Origin: Peronospora farinosa
Lineage: Eukaryota; Oomycota; Peronosporomycetes; Peronosporales; Peronosporaceae
Assembly: GCA_947646735.1 (NCBI GenBank)
Contig: CANTFK010000103.1
Location: forward strand, 62,001 to 126,000
Length of the DNA: 64,000 nucleotides
Direction of reading: 5' to 3'
In this document: positions 44,273 to 53,929 of the stretch, in pieces
How positions within the stretch are numbered: the first letter of the stretch is position 1
Layout: every line of letters starts with the position of its first letter
The notes under the pieces: generated by a model
Seen by the model: only the letters and a program-made list of their open reading frames with translations
Database searches by the model: none
What the model was told of the DNA's origin: nothing
Translations under genes and position numbers: made by a program

Positions 44273-47200
44273 AACGTCGTCGCGTGATGAGCAAGAGCCA
44301 GATTGGTTCTCGCTCGAGCGAGTTCCTCCCCCCTTAAATTAGAGTCACCTTCTACTAAGGTGGGGACACGTGGATGGCGAAGGCCATTCACGTAGAACGG
44401 TGTATGCGTCGTAGACGCATGCACGGAGTTGTTGATGGCGAATTCGACCATCGACAAGAACTCACTCCAACTCGTAAACGAGTGGACGTACCCTCGAAGA
44501 ATCTCTTCGAGGACGCGATTGGCGCGTTCAGTCTGACCATCAGTTTCTGGATGGTCAGAAGTAGACATTGTGAGCCGTGTTCCAAGTGTTTGGAACACGG
44601 AACGCCAAAACTCAGCCGTGAACCGGGGGTCCCTATCGGACACAAGTTCACGGGGTAAACCGTGCAATCGAAAGATTGTATCGATAAACACTCGAGCACA
44701 GCCCTCTGCTGTGATCGACTCAGGTACAGCAACAAGATGTACCATCTTGCTGAACCTGTCTACAAACACGAGAATACCATTATTCCCGTGAGCGTCTTTG
44801 GGAAACCCAAAGACGAAGTCCATTGATACGGACTCCCAGCACTCTGCCGGAACAGGTAGAGGCTGCAATGGTGCACGGAGTGAAGGACTAGGCTTCACTC
44901 GTTGACACACCTCGCAAGCACGCACGTACTTGCGCACAAACTTATACTGGCGTGGCCAGTAAAAGTCGCGACTGACCGTGAGGTAAGTCTTCTCACGGCC
45001 GCGATGCCCACTTATTGGTGCATCGTGACATTCAAACATGATCCGTAACCTGAGATCATGTTGTGGCGGTACAACGACACGAGGCGTGTCGTTGTTGACG
45101 GCTGTGTAGTACAGTAAGCCGTCCCGCTGGGTGTATCGATCTAGAGAAGATCGATACATGGCAGGCAAGCGCTTCTTAGCTTGCGTGGATGGGTCCTTGA
45201 GGTACTCCATCAGGCGTACAAGATCATTATCTTGTGCGCATGCCCTTCTAATGTCGTCGAGTAAGCTCGACGACAAGACGCTGGTACTCAGCGTGGCGAC
45301 AGTGGTGTTCACATCACTGTCGGATTGCACAGTCGGCTCTAGGTCAGGCCGACGTGAAAGAGCATCGGCGACGACGTTAAGTCGTCCCGGCTTATACTCC
45401 ACGGAGAAGTTGTACTCCGCGAAGAATGACAACCATCTCGCCATTCGTTGCGAGAGGTGTGGGCTATTTACAGCCGTGCGTAGTGACGCATGGTCTGTAT
45501 ATACAATGAACGGTCTATCCCCTAAGAGATAGACGCGAAACTTAGCCAGTGCATACTTCATGGCAAGGAGTTCCTTGTCATGCACCGGGTAATTGCGCTC
45601 AGCCGGTTGCAGCTGACGCGATTGATAACAGACGACACGCTCGGCGCCGTCTGTATCATATTGCATCAGTGCGCAGCCGATTGCAAAATCACTGGCGTCA
45701 CAGACCACATGAAATGGTCTGTCTTGATCGGCAATCGCCAACACTGGCGATTGCATCAAGCTTTGCTTGATACGTTCAAAGGAACGCTGACAATCAGCGT
45801 TCCAGTTCCACTTTACATTTTTCTTGAGTAAACAAGAAAGATGTACTGTCATTTCGGCGTAATTGCGCGAGTACTTGTGCAAGTACGCCGCTAGCCCAAG
45901 GAACTTCCTTAGTCCCTTGACATCGACTGGCACTGGCCAGTCGGTGATCGCCTTGATCTTTTCTGGATCAGGGCGTACGCCGTTCTTTCCGACGATGCAC
46001 CCAAGAAGTGGTATTTCGCTAGCTGCGAATATACACTTCTTGAGGTTGGCGTACAACTTATGCTCTCGCATAAGTGTAAGAACCTTACGGACGTGGAGTC
46101 TATGGACTTCCACGTCTGTTTTCCCGTCCATAGCCCGACTATGGACGAACACATCATCGAAGTAACTCGGTGCGAATTCGCGCACCGGTCTCAATAGATG
46201 TGAAACACATCTATTGAATGTGGCTGGTGCATTACTAAGCCCTTGCGGCATCACCAACCATTCCCAGAGCATACCACTGGGAGTGCTCACTGCTGTGTAC
46301 GGGATGTCCCGTTCACGCATTAGGATCTGATAGAAACCATCCATCAGATCCATGGACGAAAAGATGGTACTCTTAGACATACCATCTATGATTACGTCCT
46401 TTCTCGGTATCGGCGTTTGCGCCGGTATCGTTGCAGCGTTCAACTTATTGAACGCGTGCACTATCCGCCACCCTCCTGTGGCCTTGCGCACACAGAAGGT
46501 CGGAGAGCTGTGAGGTGAAGTTGACTCCCTCACATGGCCCGCTGCTAGGCGATCGGCAAAGAACTTGTCGATCGCCTCGACCTGTTCCCGAGGCAGTGGC
46601 CACTGCTTCATGACACAATATTTTGTGCCAGGAACAAGGTCGATCTCGTGTCGAGTACCTTTATCCTTAGGTAACTCGCACGGAACGGATTCAGGGAATA
46701 CATCCTTGAATTCGACCAAATCCTTATACAAAGGATTTGACTTCAGCGACTCCCAGGATTGCGATGTATATCGCTCAATCCGAGTCTTCTCATCAAGGAC
46801 ACTCTCGTCCATTGATGAGCTGCTGAGAACCCGTTCGTTCTCGGCAAAAACTGTTGCTGACCGAATGTCAGTCATGTACTCGTCCTCTGCGACGAGCACA
46901 CAGATCTGCTTGACTTTGCCACTACGCAGATCACGCAAGAACCTTTTAGGTTCTAGCGTAGGCAACTGAGTTATCTCCGAAGTTAACTTCGGAGGCGCGA
47001 TCAGATCAAGCGTATAAGCGCCTACGATTGATCCGTCATTAACCAAGACGTTCAACGTCTCGGTTTCCTCCTGGGGACTTATTCCCTCAGGGCACTGGGG
47101 ACTTATTCCCTCAGTGATTATTTCCTGGGGACTTATTCCCGCAGGCTCGATGGAACCTGTTCCATCGACTTCCTCTAGCTGTGGTGGCGCAACCACAGCG

Positions 47201-47946
47201 AGATCCTCTACGATCAACTCTCCAGTTGATCTAGGATTACCGTGTTGCCGCTTCTGGGCAACCGGTTTACTCTTCGGTGAATGCTGCCCTCTAGGCGAGC
47301 ATTCATGTCCCGGTCCACTCGACTTATTCGAGTGGTGGACCTTCGGCGCTGCCTGTGCTTGTGCACAGCCGCCGGCAGCTTGCTCCACAGCGTGACTGTC
47401 TGTCACGCTGAGTTCTTGTGCAGTCGTACTAACGACCGAACCACAAGTGAGGCCATCACACTCACTCGTAGTACATTCACACGCTTGTGAACGCTCCAAG
47501 ACATTCATCAGATGGCCATCTGATGAACAAGCGGCAGGCATCTTCACGGTTCGATGCTGCCAGCTGACCCATGGCTCGTACCTTCTGAGCCATGGTAATC
47601 CTAGGATGACATCAAATTTGTCATCCAGATCAAGTACGATGAAATCATCATCGTACTTTTTGCCTTCAAGCGTGTAGTGAATTCCCACTACACGTTTCTT
47701 TACTGTTACGGATGCGCCAGTTGCAAGGCGCACCGTCATCCTCGTTGGAGGGGTCTCGCGCTCAACATATTTGAGCCTACGATCATCTAGCGATTGGCGT
47801 CGAACAAAGTTGTTCGAAGCCCCACAATCAACTAGGGCGCGAAGTGACATGTTCTTTGTCACTTCGATCTTCAATGTGATGAGGGATACCTCATCACTGG
47901 GAGCGGCAACACACAGTGACTGTGTGTTGGGAGCAACCTTCGTCAA
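44254..47946 (-). CDS. pol: family-B pol, copy 2: protease, RT, RNase H, integrase core
   Basis: 1,230 codons without a stop, in the -1 frame relative to gag, as usual for gypsy elements. Protease active site is DCGA at 40-43, an unusual DCG in place of DSG/DTG. RT has DLMDGFYQ near 533 and YFDD at 595-598. RNase H has VVCDAS (Asp750), KELL (Glu792), YTDHAS (Asp818) and ADALSRR (Asp861). Integrase has an H2C2 domain ending CEVCQRV (Cys1011, Cys1014) and DDE residues Asp1043, Asp1104 and Glu1140 with the typical 35-residue spacing. A GISPQ pentapeptide occurs three times in the PR-RT linker near 271-291. The listed start is a TTG; true synthesis is probably as a Gag-Pol fusion. All catalytic residues look intact. 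Confidence 0.92.
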   Translation of the reverse strand: MTKVAPNTQSLCVAAPSDEVSLITLKIEVTKNMSLRALVDCGASNNFVRRQSLDDRRLKYVERETPPTRMTVRLATGASVTVKKRVVGIHYTLEGKKYDDDFIVLDLDDKFDVILGLPWLRRYEPWVSWQHRTVKMPAACSSDGHLMNVLERSQACECTTSECDGLTCGSVVSTTAQELSVTDSHAVEQAAGGCAQAQAAPKVHHSNKSSGPGHECSPRGQHSPKSKPVAQKRQHGNPRSTGELIVEDLAVVAPPQLEEVDGTGSIEPAGISPQEIITEGISPQCPEGISPQEETETLNVLVNDGSIVGAYTLDLIAPPKLTSEITQLPTLEPKRFLRDLRSGKVKQICVLVAEDEYMTDIRSATVFAENERVLSSSSMDESVLDEKTRIERYTSQSWESLKSNPLYKDLVEFKDVFPESVPCELPKDKGTRHEIDLVPGTKYCVMKQWPLPREQVEAIDKFFADRLAAGHVRESTSPHSSPTFCVRKATGGWRIVHAFNKLNAATIPAQTPIPRKDVIIDGMSKSTIFSSMDLMDGFYQILMRERDIPYTAVSTPSGMLWEWLVMPQGLSNAPATFNRCVSHLLRPVREFAPSYFDDVFVHSRAMDGKTDVEVHRLHVRKVLTLMREHKLYANLKKCIFAASEIPLLGCIVGKNGVRPDPEKIKAITDWPVPVDVKGLRKFLGLAAYLHKYSRNYAEMTVHLSCLLKKNVKWNWNADCQRSFERIKQSLMQSPVLAIADQDRPFHVVCDASDFAIGCALMQYDTDGAERVVCYQSRQLQPAERNYPVHDKELLAMKYALAKFRVYLLGDRPFIVYTDHASLRTAVNSPHLSQRMARWLSFFAEYNFSVEYKPGRLNVVADALSRRPDLEPTVQSDSDVNTTVATLSTSVLSSSLLDDIRRACAQDNDLVRLMEYLKDPSTQAKKRLPAMYRSSLDRYTQRDGLLYYTAVNNDTPRVVVPPQHDLRLRIMFECHDAPISGHRGREKTYLTVSRDFYWPRQYKFVRKYVRACEVCQRVKPSPSLRAPLQPLPVPAECWESVSMDFVFGFPKDAHGNNGILVFVDRFSKMVHLVAVPESITAEGCARVFIDTIFRLHGLPRELVSDRDPRFTAEFWRSVFQTLGTRLTMSTSDHPETDGQTERANRVLEEILRGYVHSFTSWSEFLSMVEFAINNSVHASTTHTPFYVNGLRHPRVPTLVEGDSNLRGEELARARTNLALAHHATTLWSTRK

Positions 47947-47996
47947 GAGTCCCGCGAACTCTCTTGACGTTGCTGGATCAGTAGGGCGCTCCGCCC

Positions 47997-49181
47997 CTAC
48001 TGACCCCGACCGTTTTTTGATGGTCCACCACGTTGTTGCGATTTCGCAGCAGCGTGGGACCCACGTCTCTGGCCCTTCTTGGCAGACGGTCGATCGTCAC
48101 TCCCAGTGTTACGAGACACTGGGCGTGGGGCACTACACTCATAAGCGTAGTGGCCCAACTTCTGACAGCGATTGCACTTTTGCAATCGCTTGTACCCTGG
48201 AGAGCGAGGTCGCTCGCTCTCTACATAGGAGAGGTCCATTGGTTCTGGACCTCCGCCCTCCTGTCGTCTCGGTGGACGATAGGATCCCGAGTGGACGTGA
48301 GCCTGTTGTAGGCTAAAGTCCTCCTGTTCCGCTGCAGAGATCGCTTGATCCAGCGATTCTAGCTCCAAGCGGAACAGGTGGGTCTTGACAGGACCATCTG
48401 TCAGACCCTTGATGAACACAGTAACCTGCGTGTGTTCATCGATTGGGTTCAGTACGATACAGCTAACGAGGTATCGTACGTGTTGGGCGTAAGCGTGTAT
48501 ATCACGCTTACCCTGTTTCAAATCCAGGAGCTCAGCCCGAGCCCTGAATTCGGCGCGAGGCGGTTCAAACGTGTGTTTGAGCCGCGCCTTGAAGACGTCA
48601 TACGTTGGGAAAACGTATGGGTCGTGCAGTTTGAGCCCTAAGGCCCAAGCTTTGGCACGTCCTGCCAAGTTCGACATGGCGAACTTGACCTTCATCGCAT
48701 CGTCATCGATGCGACGAGCCTCAATGGCATCGTCGAGCTCGACGAACCATCTCAACAAGGAGTCGCTTTCGACTGCCTTGTACTTGGAGACATCAATCTT
48801 CAAGGACTCGGGTCGACGTGCATACGTCGACCCGGCAGCAACAGCACTAGCCTGCTGTTGTCTCAACAGTTCAGACTGTTGAGCACCCTGCTGCATCAAC
48901 AAGTCAGCTTGTTGAGCGCCTTGTTCTCTCAACAGTTCAACCTGTTGAGAACCTTGCTCCTCTAGCAAGGTGAGTTTCTTTACAACTTCGTCAAGTTCAT
49001 GTTGTATGAACTTGGCGATGGTTGCATGTTGGTCGTCTCCGCTAAGAGAGAGCAACATGGCACCAACGGCAGGGTTGCCGATGGTTTCAGCCATACGCTG
49101 AACCGCATTCCATTCGAGGTCACTCAAATGGCGGAAATCATCACGCGTTGCGTGATGACGTTCATCACCCGCTGATTCCAT
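47997..49181 (-). CDS. gag: family-B gag, copy 2
   Basis: 394 aa from the ATG at 49181, 47 nt inside the 5' LTR. An N-terminal region carries three related repeats of the EEQGSQQVELLREQ type, probably a coiled coil. A retrotransposon-gag domain follows (LLRWFVELDDAI, MSNLAGRAKAWAL, FIKGLTDGPV), then a CCHC knuckle at 336-349 (CNRCQKLGHYAYEC) and a basic Arg/Gly/Gln-rich tail. It forms the capsid and binds genomic RNA. The TAG stop (47997-47999) is followed by pol in the -1 frame. Intact. Confidence 0.92.
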   Translation of the reverse strand: MESAGDERHHATRDDFRHLSDLEWNAVQRMAETIGNPAVGAMLLSLSGDDQHATIAKFIQHELDEVVKKLTLLEEQGSQQVELLREQGAQQADLLMQQGAQQSELLRQQQASAVAAGSTYARRPESLKIDVSKYKAVESDSLLRWFVELDDAIEARRIDDDAMKVKFAMSNLAGRAKAWALGLKLHDPYVFPTYDVFKARLKHTFEPPRAEFRARAELLDLKQGKRDIHAYAQHVRYLVSCIVLNPIDEHTQVTVFIKGLTDGPVKTHLFRLELESLDQAISAAEQEDFSLQQAHVHSGSYRPPRRQEGGGPEPMDLSYVESERPRSPGYKRLQKCNRCQKLGHYAYECSAPRPVSRNTGSDDRPSAKKGQRRGSHAAAKSQQRGGPSKNGRGQ

Positions 49182-49210
49182 AGCGGGTGGTGCGGTGGTC
49201 GCTGAACGGA

Positions 49211-49228
49211 CCACGAAGTGCTACCAGG
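49211..49228 (-). other. primer-binding site of copy 2
   Basis: Minus-strand CCTGGTAGCACTTCGTGG directly follows the 5' LTR. TGGTAGCA equals the first eight bases of an initiator-Met-type site. TGGTAGCACT is shared with the family-E copies E2 and E3. Confidence 0.6.
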
Positions 49229-49688
49229 TGTAATGGGGCACCCTCCGACTATACTGATTACAGTATAGTCTACTTTCACTGATTACAGTGAAAGCAGGTG
49301 CCTCAATTACCTCTCTTACACAAGAGGCAGAGGAAGCTTTACTTCTAAACAAACGCTTAGAAGTAGAGGAAAAGAAAACTGTATTTAATATAGTTAACTA
49401 TCTTAATAAAACTAATCTGTTATAACCTATGTTAACTATATTAAACTACAACTATGTATGTCGACAACTTGCCCTCCACTCATTGCGCGTGTCCATCGGT
49501 CATTGGTCAGCGCGTTGGTTGATATGATGGCCCATATCAACCAATAAGAGGGCATCTCCAACTTCAAGGAGATCTAGGGACAATATTATAAGAAAAGATA
49601 ATATTGTCAAAATATTATTAGTTATAATAATATTTTATTGACACTTCATATAAGTGTCAATATTATGTAACGGGCTCACCCCGTTACA
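49229..49688 (-). repeat. family-B LTR3 (5' LTR of copy 2)
   Basis: 460 bp, differing from LTR1 at about one site. Its minus-strand start TGTAACGG supplies the in-frame TAA that ends the interrupted effector frame. Confidence 0.92.
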
Positions 49689-50880
49689 CATTTTGCATCC
49701 TATAAGGGGGGTTATCCATTAAAGATTTTTTTTGTAAGAGATGACCCTCCTTGTAATCAGAAACAAGCTGTTTGTACACAAAAATGGCCATTCTAGGCAT
49801 CTCATAATACTGTAGAAATTCTTCAATGAGGTCATAATCAACCTTTTCTTCAACCAACAGGGAGAGCTCTTTCAATCCCAATTTCTTGTCTTCTTTAAAT
49901 TGTTTAAGCCATGTTTTGCCCACCCGCTTCTCAATTTTATTTGCCAATCCGGGTATCGTCGCCTCCCAAACTCTAGCAGCAATGGCAGCCGCATTGGCAG
50001 CTTTTAATGGGATGTCACCCGTGAAAAGCTCAGGTTTTGCTGCTTTGAACTTCTCAAACATGATGGTGTAGGAAATTACGACCGAAATATTCGCGTCATC
50101 GTCCATTTTGTACTTCCATAACATCTTTCTGATATCATTGGGATTAATGTGATTTGAAAGCAACACCGCAAACTGGTTCCATTTATAATCCTTCTTCGTC
50201 CGAAGCAATTCAAACCATTTGACGACTCCGTCTTCCAAGATTCCCATCTTTGTTAGCACATGCTGTTCAGCTATGTCAGCTTCGGCAGCTCTGACAATAG
50301 AAGTAGACTTGCGGATAACTGTCGATGGGTCCGACAAAACCAACATCTCCGGCTTCCTATATATATCATATATGGCTGTGTATGAAGCTAGGATCGGATC
50401 GATTTCGTCCTTGCTCTTTCCAAATTTCAAGAGCGCCATTCTCATACCATTGGGTAAAATGCCGCGATCCAACAAATCCGTGAACTCTTCCCATTTTGAA
50501 TTCTGTTCTGTCCGTATCAATTAAAACTTTTCTTCGAATTCGGCTTCCGTGATCCTTAAACGCACTAGCACTTGGTTAGCTATCCAGGCAACTTTGGCAG
50601 CCTCGTCGGCAACTCTGGCAGCTTCGGCAACTCTGGCAGCTTCTGCAGCTCTACTAGCCTTGTAAGCAGCTGTCCCTGGGAGATACATCAGCGCTGAGTC
50701 AAAATTAAAAGGTAGTGCCCTCTCTGTTTGGGCATCACTTTCATCGTCGACGCGCAAAGCCCGGATGCCGTCGTTCATGTCATCACCGACGAGCGAGCGC
50801 ATTGCCGGCGTCGAGGATGCGCCACTGTTAAGAAGAAGCTTGGTTACAAGAACCATTGACAGGATTTCATTCGCACGCAT
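49684..50880 (-). pseudogene. RxLR-like secreted effector pseudogene with WY-like modules, interrupted by retrotransposon
   Basis: From the ATG at 50880 the frame encodes a moderately hydrophobic N-terminus (signal-peptide-like, ~1-23), RALR at 40-43, and an acidic stretch with TER at 52-54 in the place of a dEER motif. An Ala/Glu/Arg-rich helix follows, and then a TAA at codon 120 (50521-50523). The same frame continues open for about 280 codons and has at least two W...L...F...L...Y modules (KWEEF, KWFELL) like WY folds of oomycete effectors. At 49688 the frame enters LTR3 and stops at its TAA. The family acts inside plant cells after secretion. Two breaks (internal stop, insertion) make it a pseudogene. 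The upstream start at 50913 is TTG and unlikely. Confidence 0.65.
49689..49693. repeat. target-site duplication CATTT, right
   Basis: Perfect 5-bp partner of 33778-33782. Confidence 0.85.
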
Positions 50881-51384
50881 GAATAACTCGTGATTAGCAA
50901 AGAGCGTCAACAATCCACTTTGAGGCTTTCAAGAAAGTGTAAGAATGAGTTTTAAAGAGTGAGCGATAGACGCTGATAAAGCAAGTCAGAGGATAATGCC
51001 AGCTAACCCTTACGTTATTCATGAGATTTGAATCTGGACCTGTTTGAAAAAAGAAAGTAATCAGTACATGTCCGAGCGCTTCGCCGGTAACAGGTTTAAC
51101 TCAAAATGTAACATTCTTTTTAACGTAACCAACGTTAACGGAAAGCGCCTAAAGAGTATTCATATTTATAGCGTAAAATTTTTTTATTCAGCTACTCAAA
51201 TAGGAAGCTTCAAGAACCAGAAAGAGTCGATACTATATCTCATACATACCCGCACAGCAACTGGTTAAAAAAACGACAAGTGGGACTCCGATCTCTGACC
51301 GTGTGCTGCCATGCTTTTCGCGCCAGTGTTTGAAAGGGTAGACGAGTCTATTAAACCTCTTTTTTAGAGGTTCAGATTGTCTAT
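50881..51384. other. spacer upstream of effector pseudogene
   Basis: Should contain the effector's old promoter. The small plus-strand ORF 51044-51268 has no recognisable feature. Confidence 0.35.
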
Positions 51385-51846
51385 TTACACGGTGTAATTT
51401 ATGTGCAAGATCTCTGGAAAGTCCTGAGCCAGAATATCAGCGCCGGATAGCCCGACGGTAAATCGTGGCTGACCACCGTAGAATTCGGTGGCCCTCTTGG
51501 TTGCGCTCAAGCAATTCAATGCAAGCATAAAGCAAGGCACCACGTGTGGCTGATGCAATTCTCGATGCTCTCTCTTTGCGTTCGCTCGGAGCTGACAAAG
51601 GCACGAGGCCCAAAAACTGGAGATGCTGCTGGGAATGTGGAGTGTGACAGCCTTGAAGACGGCTGCATTCCTATCTATCTTAATCCGGTTTTGGCATATC
51701 GTCGCGAGGACATTCCAAATTTGTGTCCAGACGCGCTCGGCTTCATTGGCATCATCTTGAAATTGGTCCGCTAGGAATTTCGTGCGGTACTCTGGCATGC
51801 TGTCAACTCGTCGACTTGCACTGGCTCCTAGAAAGTTTTGGGTCAA
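51385..51846 (-). CDS. hypothetical ORF, possibly a LINE-derived fragment
   Basis: 153-aa ORF with no confident family. A Trp-containing segment, RVWTQIWNVLATICQNRIK, followed by residues rich in Arg and Ala resembles the region between zinc finger and RNase H in oomycete LINE-like polyproteins, but this is weak. No signal peptide. It may be a relic rather than a gene. Confidence 0.3.
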   Translation of the reverse strand: MTQNFLGASASRRVDSMPEYRTKFLADQFQDDANEAERVWTQIWNVLATICQNRIKIDRNAAVFKAVTLHIPSSISSFWASCLCQLRANAKREHRELHQPHVVPCFMLALNCLSATKRATEFYGGQPRFTVGLSGADILAQDFPEILHINYTV

Positions 51847-53204
51847 TTGGCAAGTGACGGTTTGCTCGGTCCAGTGACCAATGAGCTTTTTTTAGATCGT
51901 TGCAGCGCAATCACATTCCCAAACCAGATGGACAATGATCTCCTTACCTTAAGTGGTTGCAAATTGTCTGGTATATTCTAAGCCTGGTTAGCAACGCCGG
52001 TGCTCGTTCGAGTCCGGTTATTGGGTCTATCAAATTAAGGTGAATAGTTTTCTAAAGAAATAATTACGACAAGTGATTTTAAAACCAAAACTAGGGTGTG
52101 TACCCGTCTTTCCGACGGGACATGGTGCGCACGGACCAAATATATAGATTAAATTAATGACCTCCCTCCAATAAATTTATCCTCCGATAAGCTGTAACCT
52201 CCGGTAGATTATCAATTTTTGTGTTCACCCGAACTCGTTCTATGGTCGCTAGGTTATAAGTTATAGTCAGGCAGGGCAATATAAATTTATAAATTGAGTA
52301 TTTTCTTGGTAGTTTAGACGAGAAACTTACTCACCCCACATGTCAAGGGTAGTTTGGGTATGGATGCGTTGCGAAAAGTTCAGTTGAAGTTCGCGGGAGG
52401 ACTCTACAAGCGGCGTGAGGACTTTTCTAGGATACATCGAGCAGGGAGCAGGTATCACAAAGGAGGTTAGTCTTTACAATTCTGGTGAACTTGTCTACGA
52501 CAGGCGCCACATCTCCACTATTTTCACTCTTCTTCTGTGCCATTCAAAAGCAAGAACGTTAGATTAGCTAGCGTAGATAGGGATGCATAGAAGAAAAAGA
52601 ATAGCAGAGAAAGCCAAGCATAACACATAATCATGATTACTCAAAATTCTAGCCCTTACCTCTTCCAAAATCTCATCTCGGTCAGCTCCGGCTGAGCACT
52701 CTCATCCTCTCCGATCAGATTACGAAGCTCCGAAATCTTCATGGGATCCCGGACACGCAGCTGCTTGAGATGGTCTCTCAGCTCCTGCTTAGCATTTCGA
52801 CACCTTCTACTATCTAGGTAGGCAAAACACTGTTGTACACTGAAGATTTACATAAAAGTTTTCGCTAATAGCACAAAAAAATGAAGTTTACGACGTGTCT
52901 TACACGTTTGGGCCGTATACAACTATTAAAGGAATCATAGACTTCAGTCTTTGTAGCAGTTTGAACCTTGGGGATGGATCTATCTCAAGGCCCAGGTTTC
53001 TTTTTATTATTTGTTCTATTATGTACAATACAGATAATTCAACAAGTTATACCCTCTCTAAAGTTATGGATGGTATCGTCCACCGTACCCATAACCTTAC
53101 GGAGGGAGCTCTATATATTTAAAGGATTAAATGTTAATTTTCTTTATGTGCGCGACCCAGCTACTATATGCTTTTTAGGCTGTGTGCAGCTTCTATATGC
53201 TCCC
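51847..53204. other. unassigned region with a CCTCCCTCC/GGAGGGAG-bounded segment
   Basis: The segment from about 52168 (CCTCCCTCC) to 53113 (GGAGGGAGC) has inverted ends like a Stowaway/pogo-type element. Its right 70 bp resemble 63497-63566 in opposite orientation. Inside, on the minus strand, a possible exon (52815-52664, with AKQELRDHLKQLRVRDP) is followed by a GT-AG-bounded gap and a charged stretch (KKSENSGDVAPVVDKFTRIV, 52530-52471). It needs one frame correction, so it is probably a relic. Confidence 0.35.
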
Positions 53205-53870
53205 TGTAACGGTTAAACGGTTCGTTAAGTATCGAATACTTAACGGGCAGGACTAAATGGGTACGAGGTACCTTAGACTTCCCACTTGGGTGCGGCACAT
53301 CCATGTGACCCACTCTCGTGAATGTGATATCCATGGATGGATTCACATTCAACGGGGATGACGTCCAGTTGGGACTAGACGTCATGGTGACGCTTTAGAC
53401 GGACGTCATCAGCGAGCTTAAAGACATTTTTAGCTCGCACGTAGGGATAAGCTTCTAAAGAGACGCGTATCCGATCTTCTAATTTAAACAATCAGTAGTT
53501 AGTTATATATTTAGATAAGAGGTATTAAATATAAGTCGGTCTTGAATTTCCCAATTACTGCTCACTGCGCATGAGGAGCTAAATAAGCTTCTGCGTGTAG
53601 CAATTGAAACACTTTTTTAGAAGTTCGTTGCGCGGTTCGCTTCAAGCGACCGGCAACGGTTGGTACAGCGGCGTGTTGTAACTGTAGCTCTGTCTTAGCA
53701 GTTCGTTGCGCGGTTCGCTTCAAAGCGACCGGCAACGGTTGGTACAGCGTTTTTTAGCGCTGACCGACACCACCACCACCGCACGCGGAGTCGGTTTAAC
53801 TGTTCCTCGCGCTGCTTGAAGGTGTGTGCTCGCGTAGTCCGTGACAGCTTTTTCGAAGCGCTTGTCTAAA
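53205..53870 (+). repeat. E3 5' LTR with internal duplication
   Basis: 666 bp, longer than the other family-E LTRs because a ~48-bp block (GTTCGTTGCGCGGTTCGCTT onward) occurs twice, near 53624 and 53701. It ends CTTGTCTAAA where others end CTACA. Confidence 0.75.
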
Positions 53871-53929
53871 CTTGGTAGCACTAGTAGTCCTTCCCACGAC
53901 CCGTCTCTCTGAGCGTGCGTGTGGTTACG

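Larger units (their letters stand above)
33783..49688 (-). mobile_element. Tandem family-B Ty3/gypsy array: LTR-unit-LTR-unit-LTR
   Basis: Three 460-bp LTRs separate two internal regions (34243-41500, 7,258 bp; 41961-49228, 7,268 bp) in the same orientation, with one 5-bp target duplication around the whole. The 10-bp length difference is fully explained by four indels in copy 1: an 8-C versus 7-C tract, a 10-bp deletion, a 2-bp deletion and a 1-bp insertion. LTR1 and LTR3 differ at about 1 site of 460 and the middle LTR at 3-4, so the array is young. Confidence 0.92.

Noticed and set aside
49211..49228. Possible tRNA gene near the TGGTAGCACT motif
   Set aside because: No cloverleaf can be drawn around it; its position next to the LTR fits a primer-binding site.
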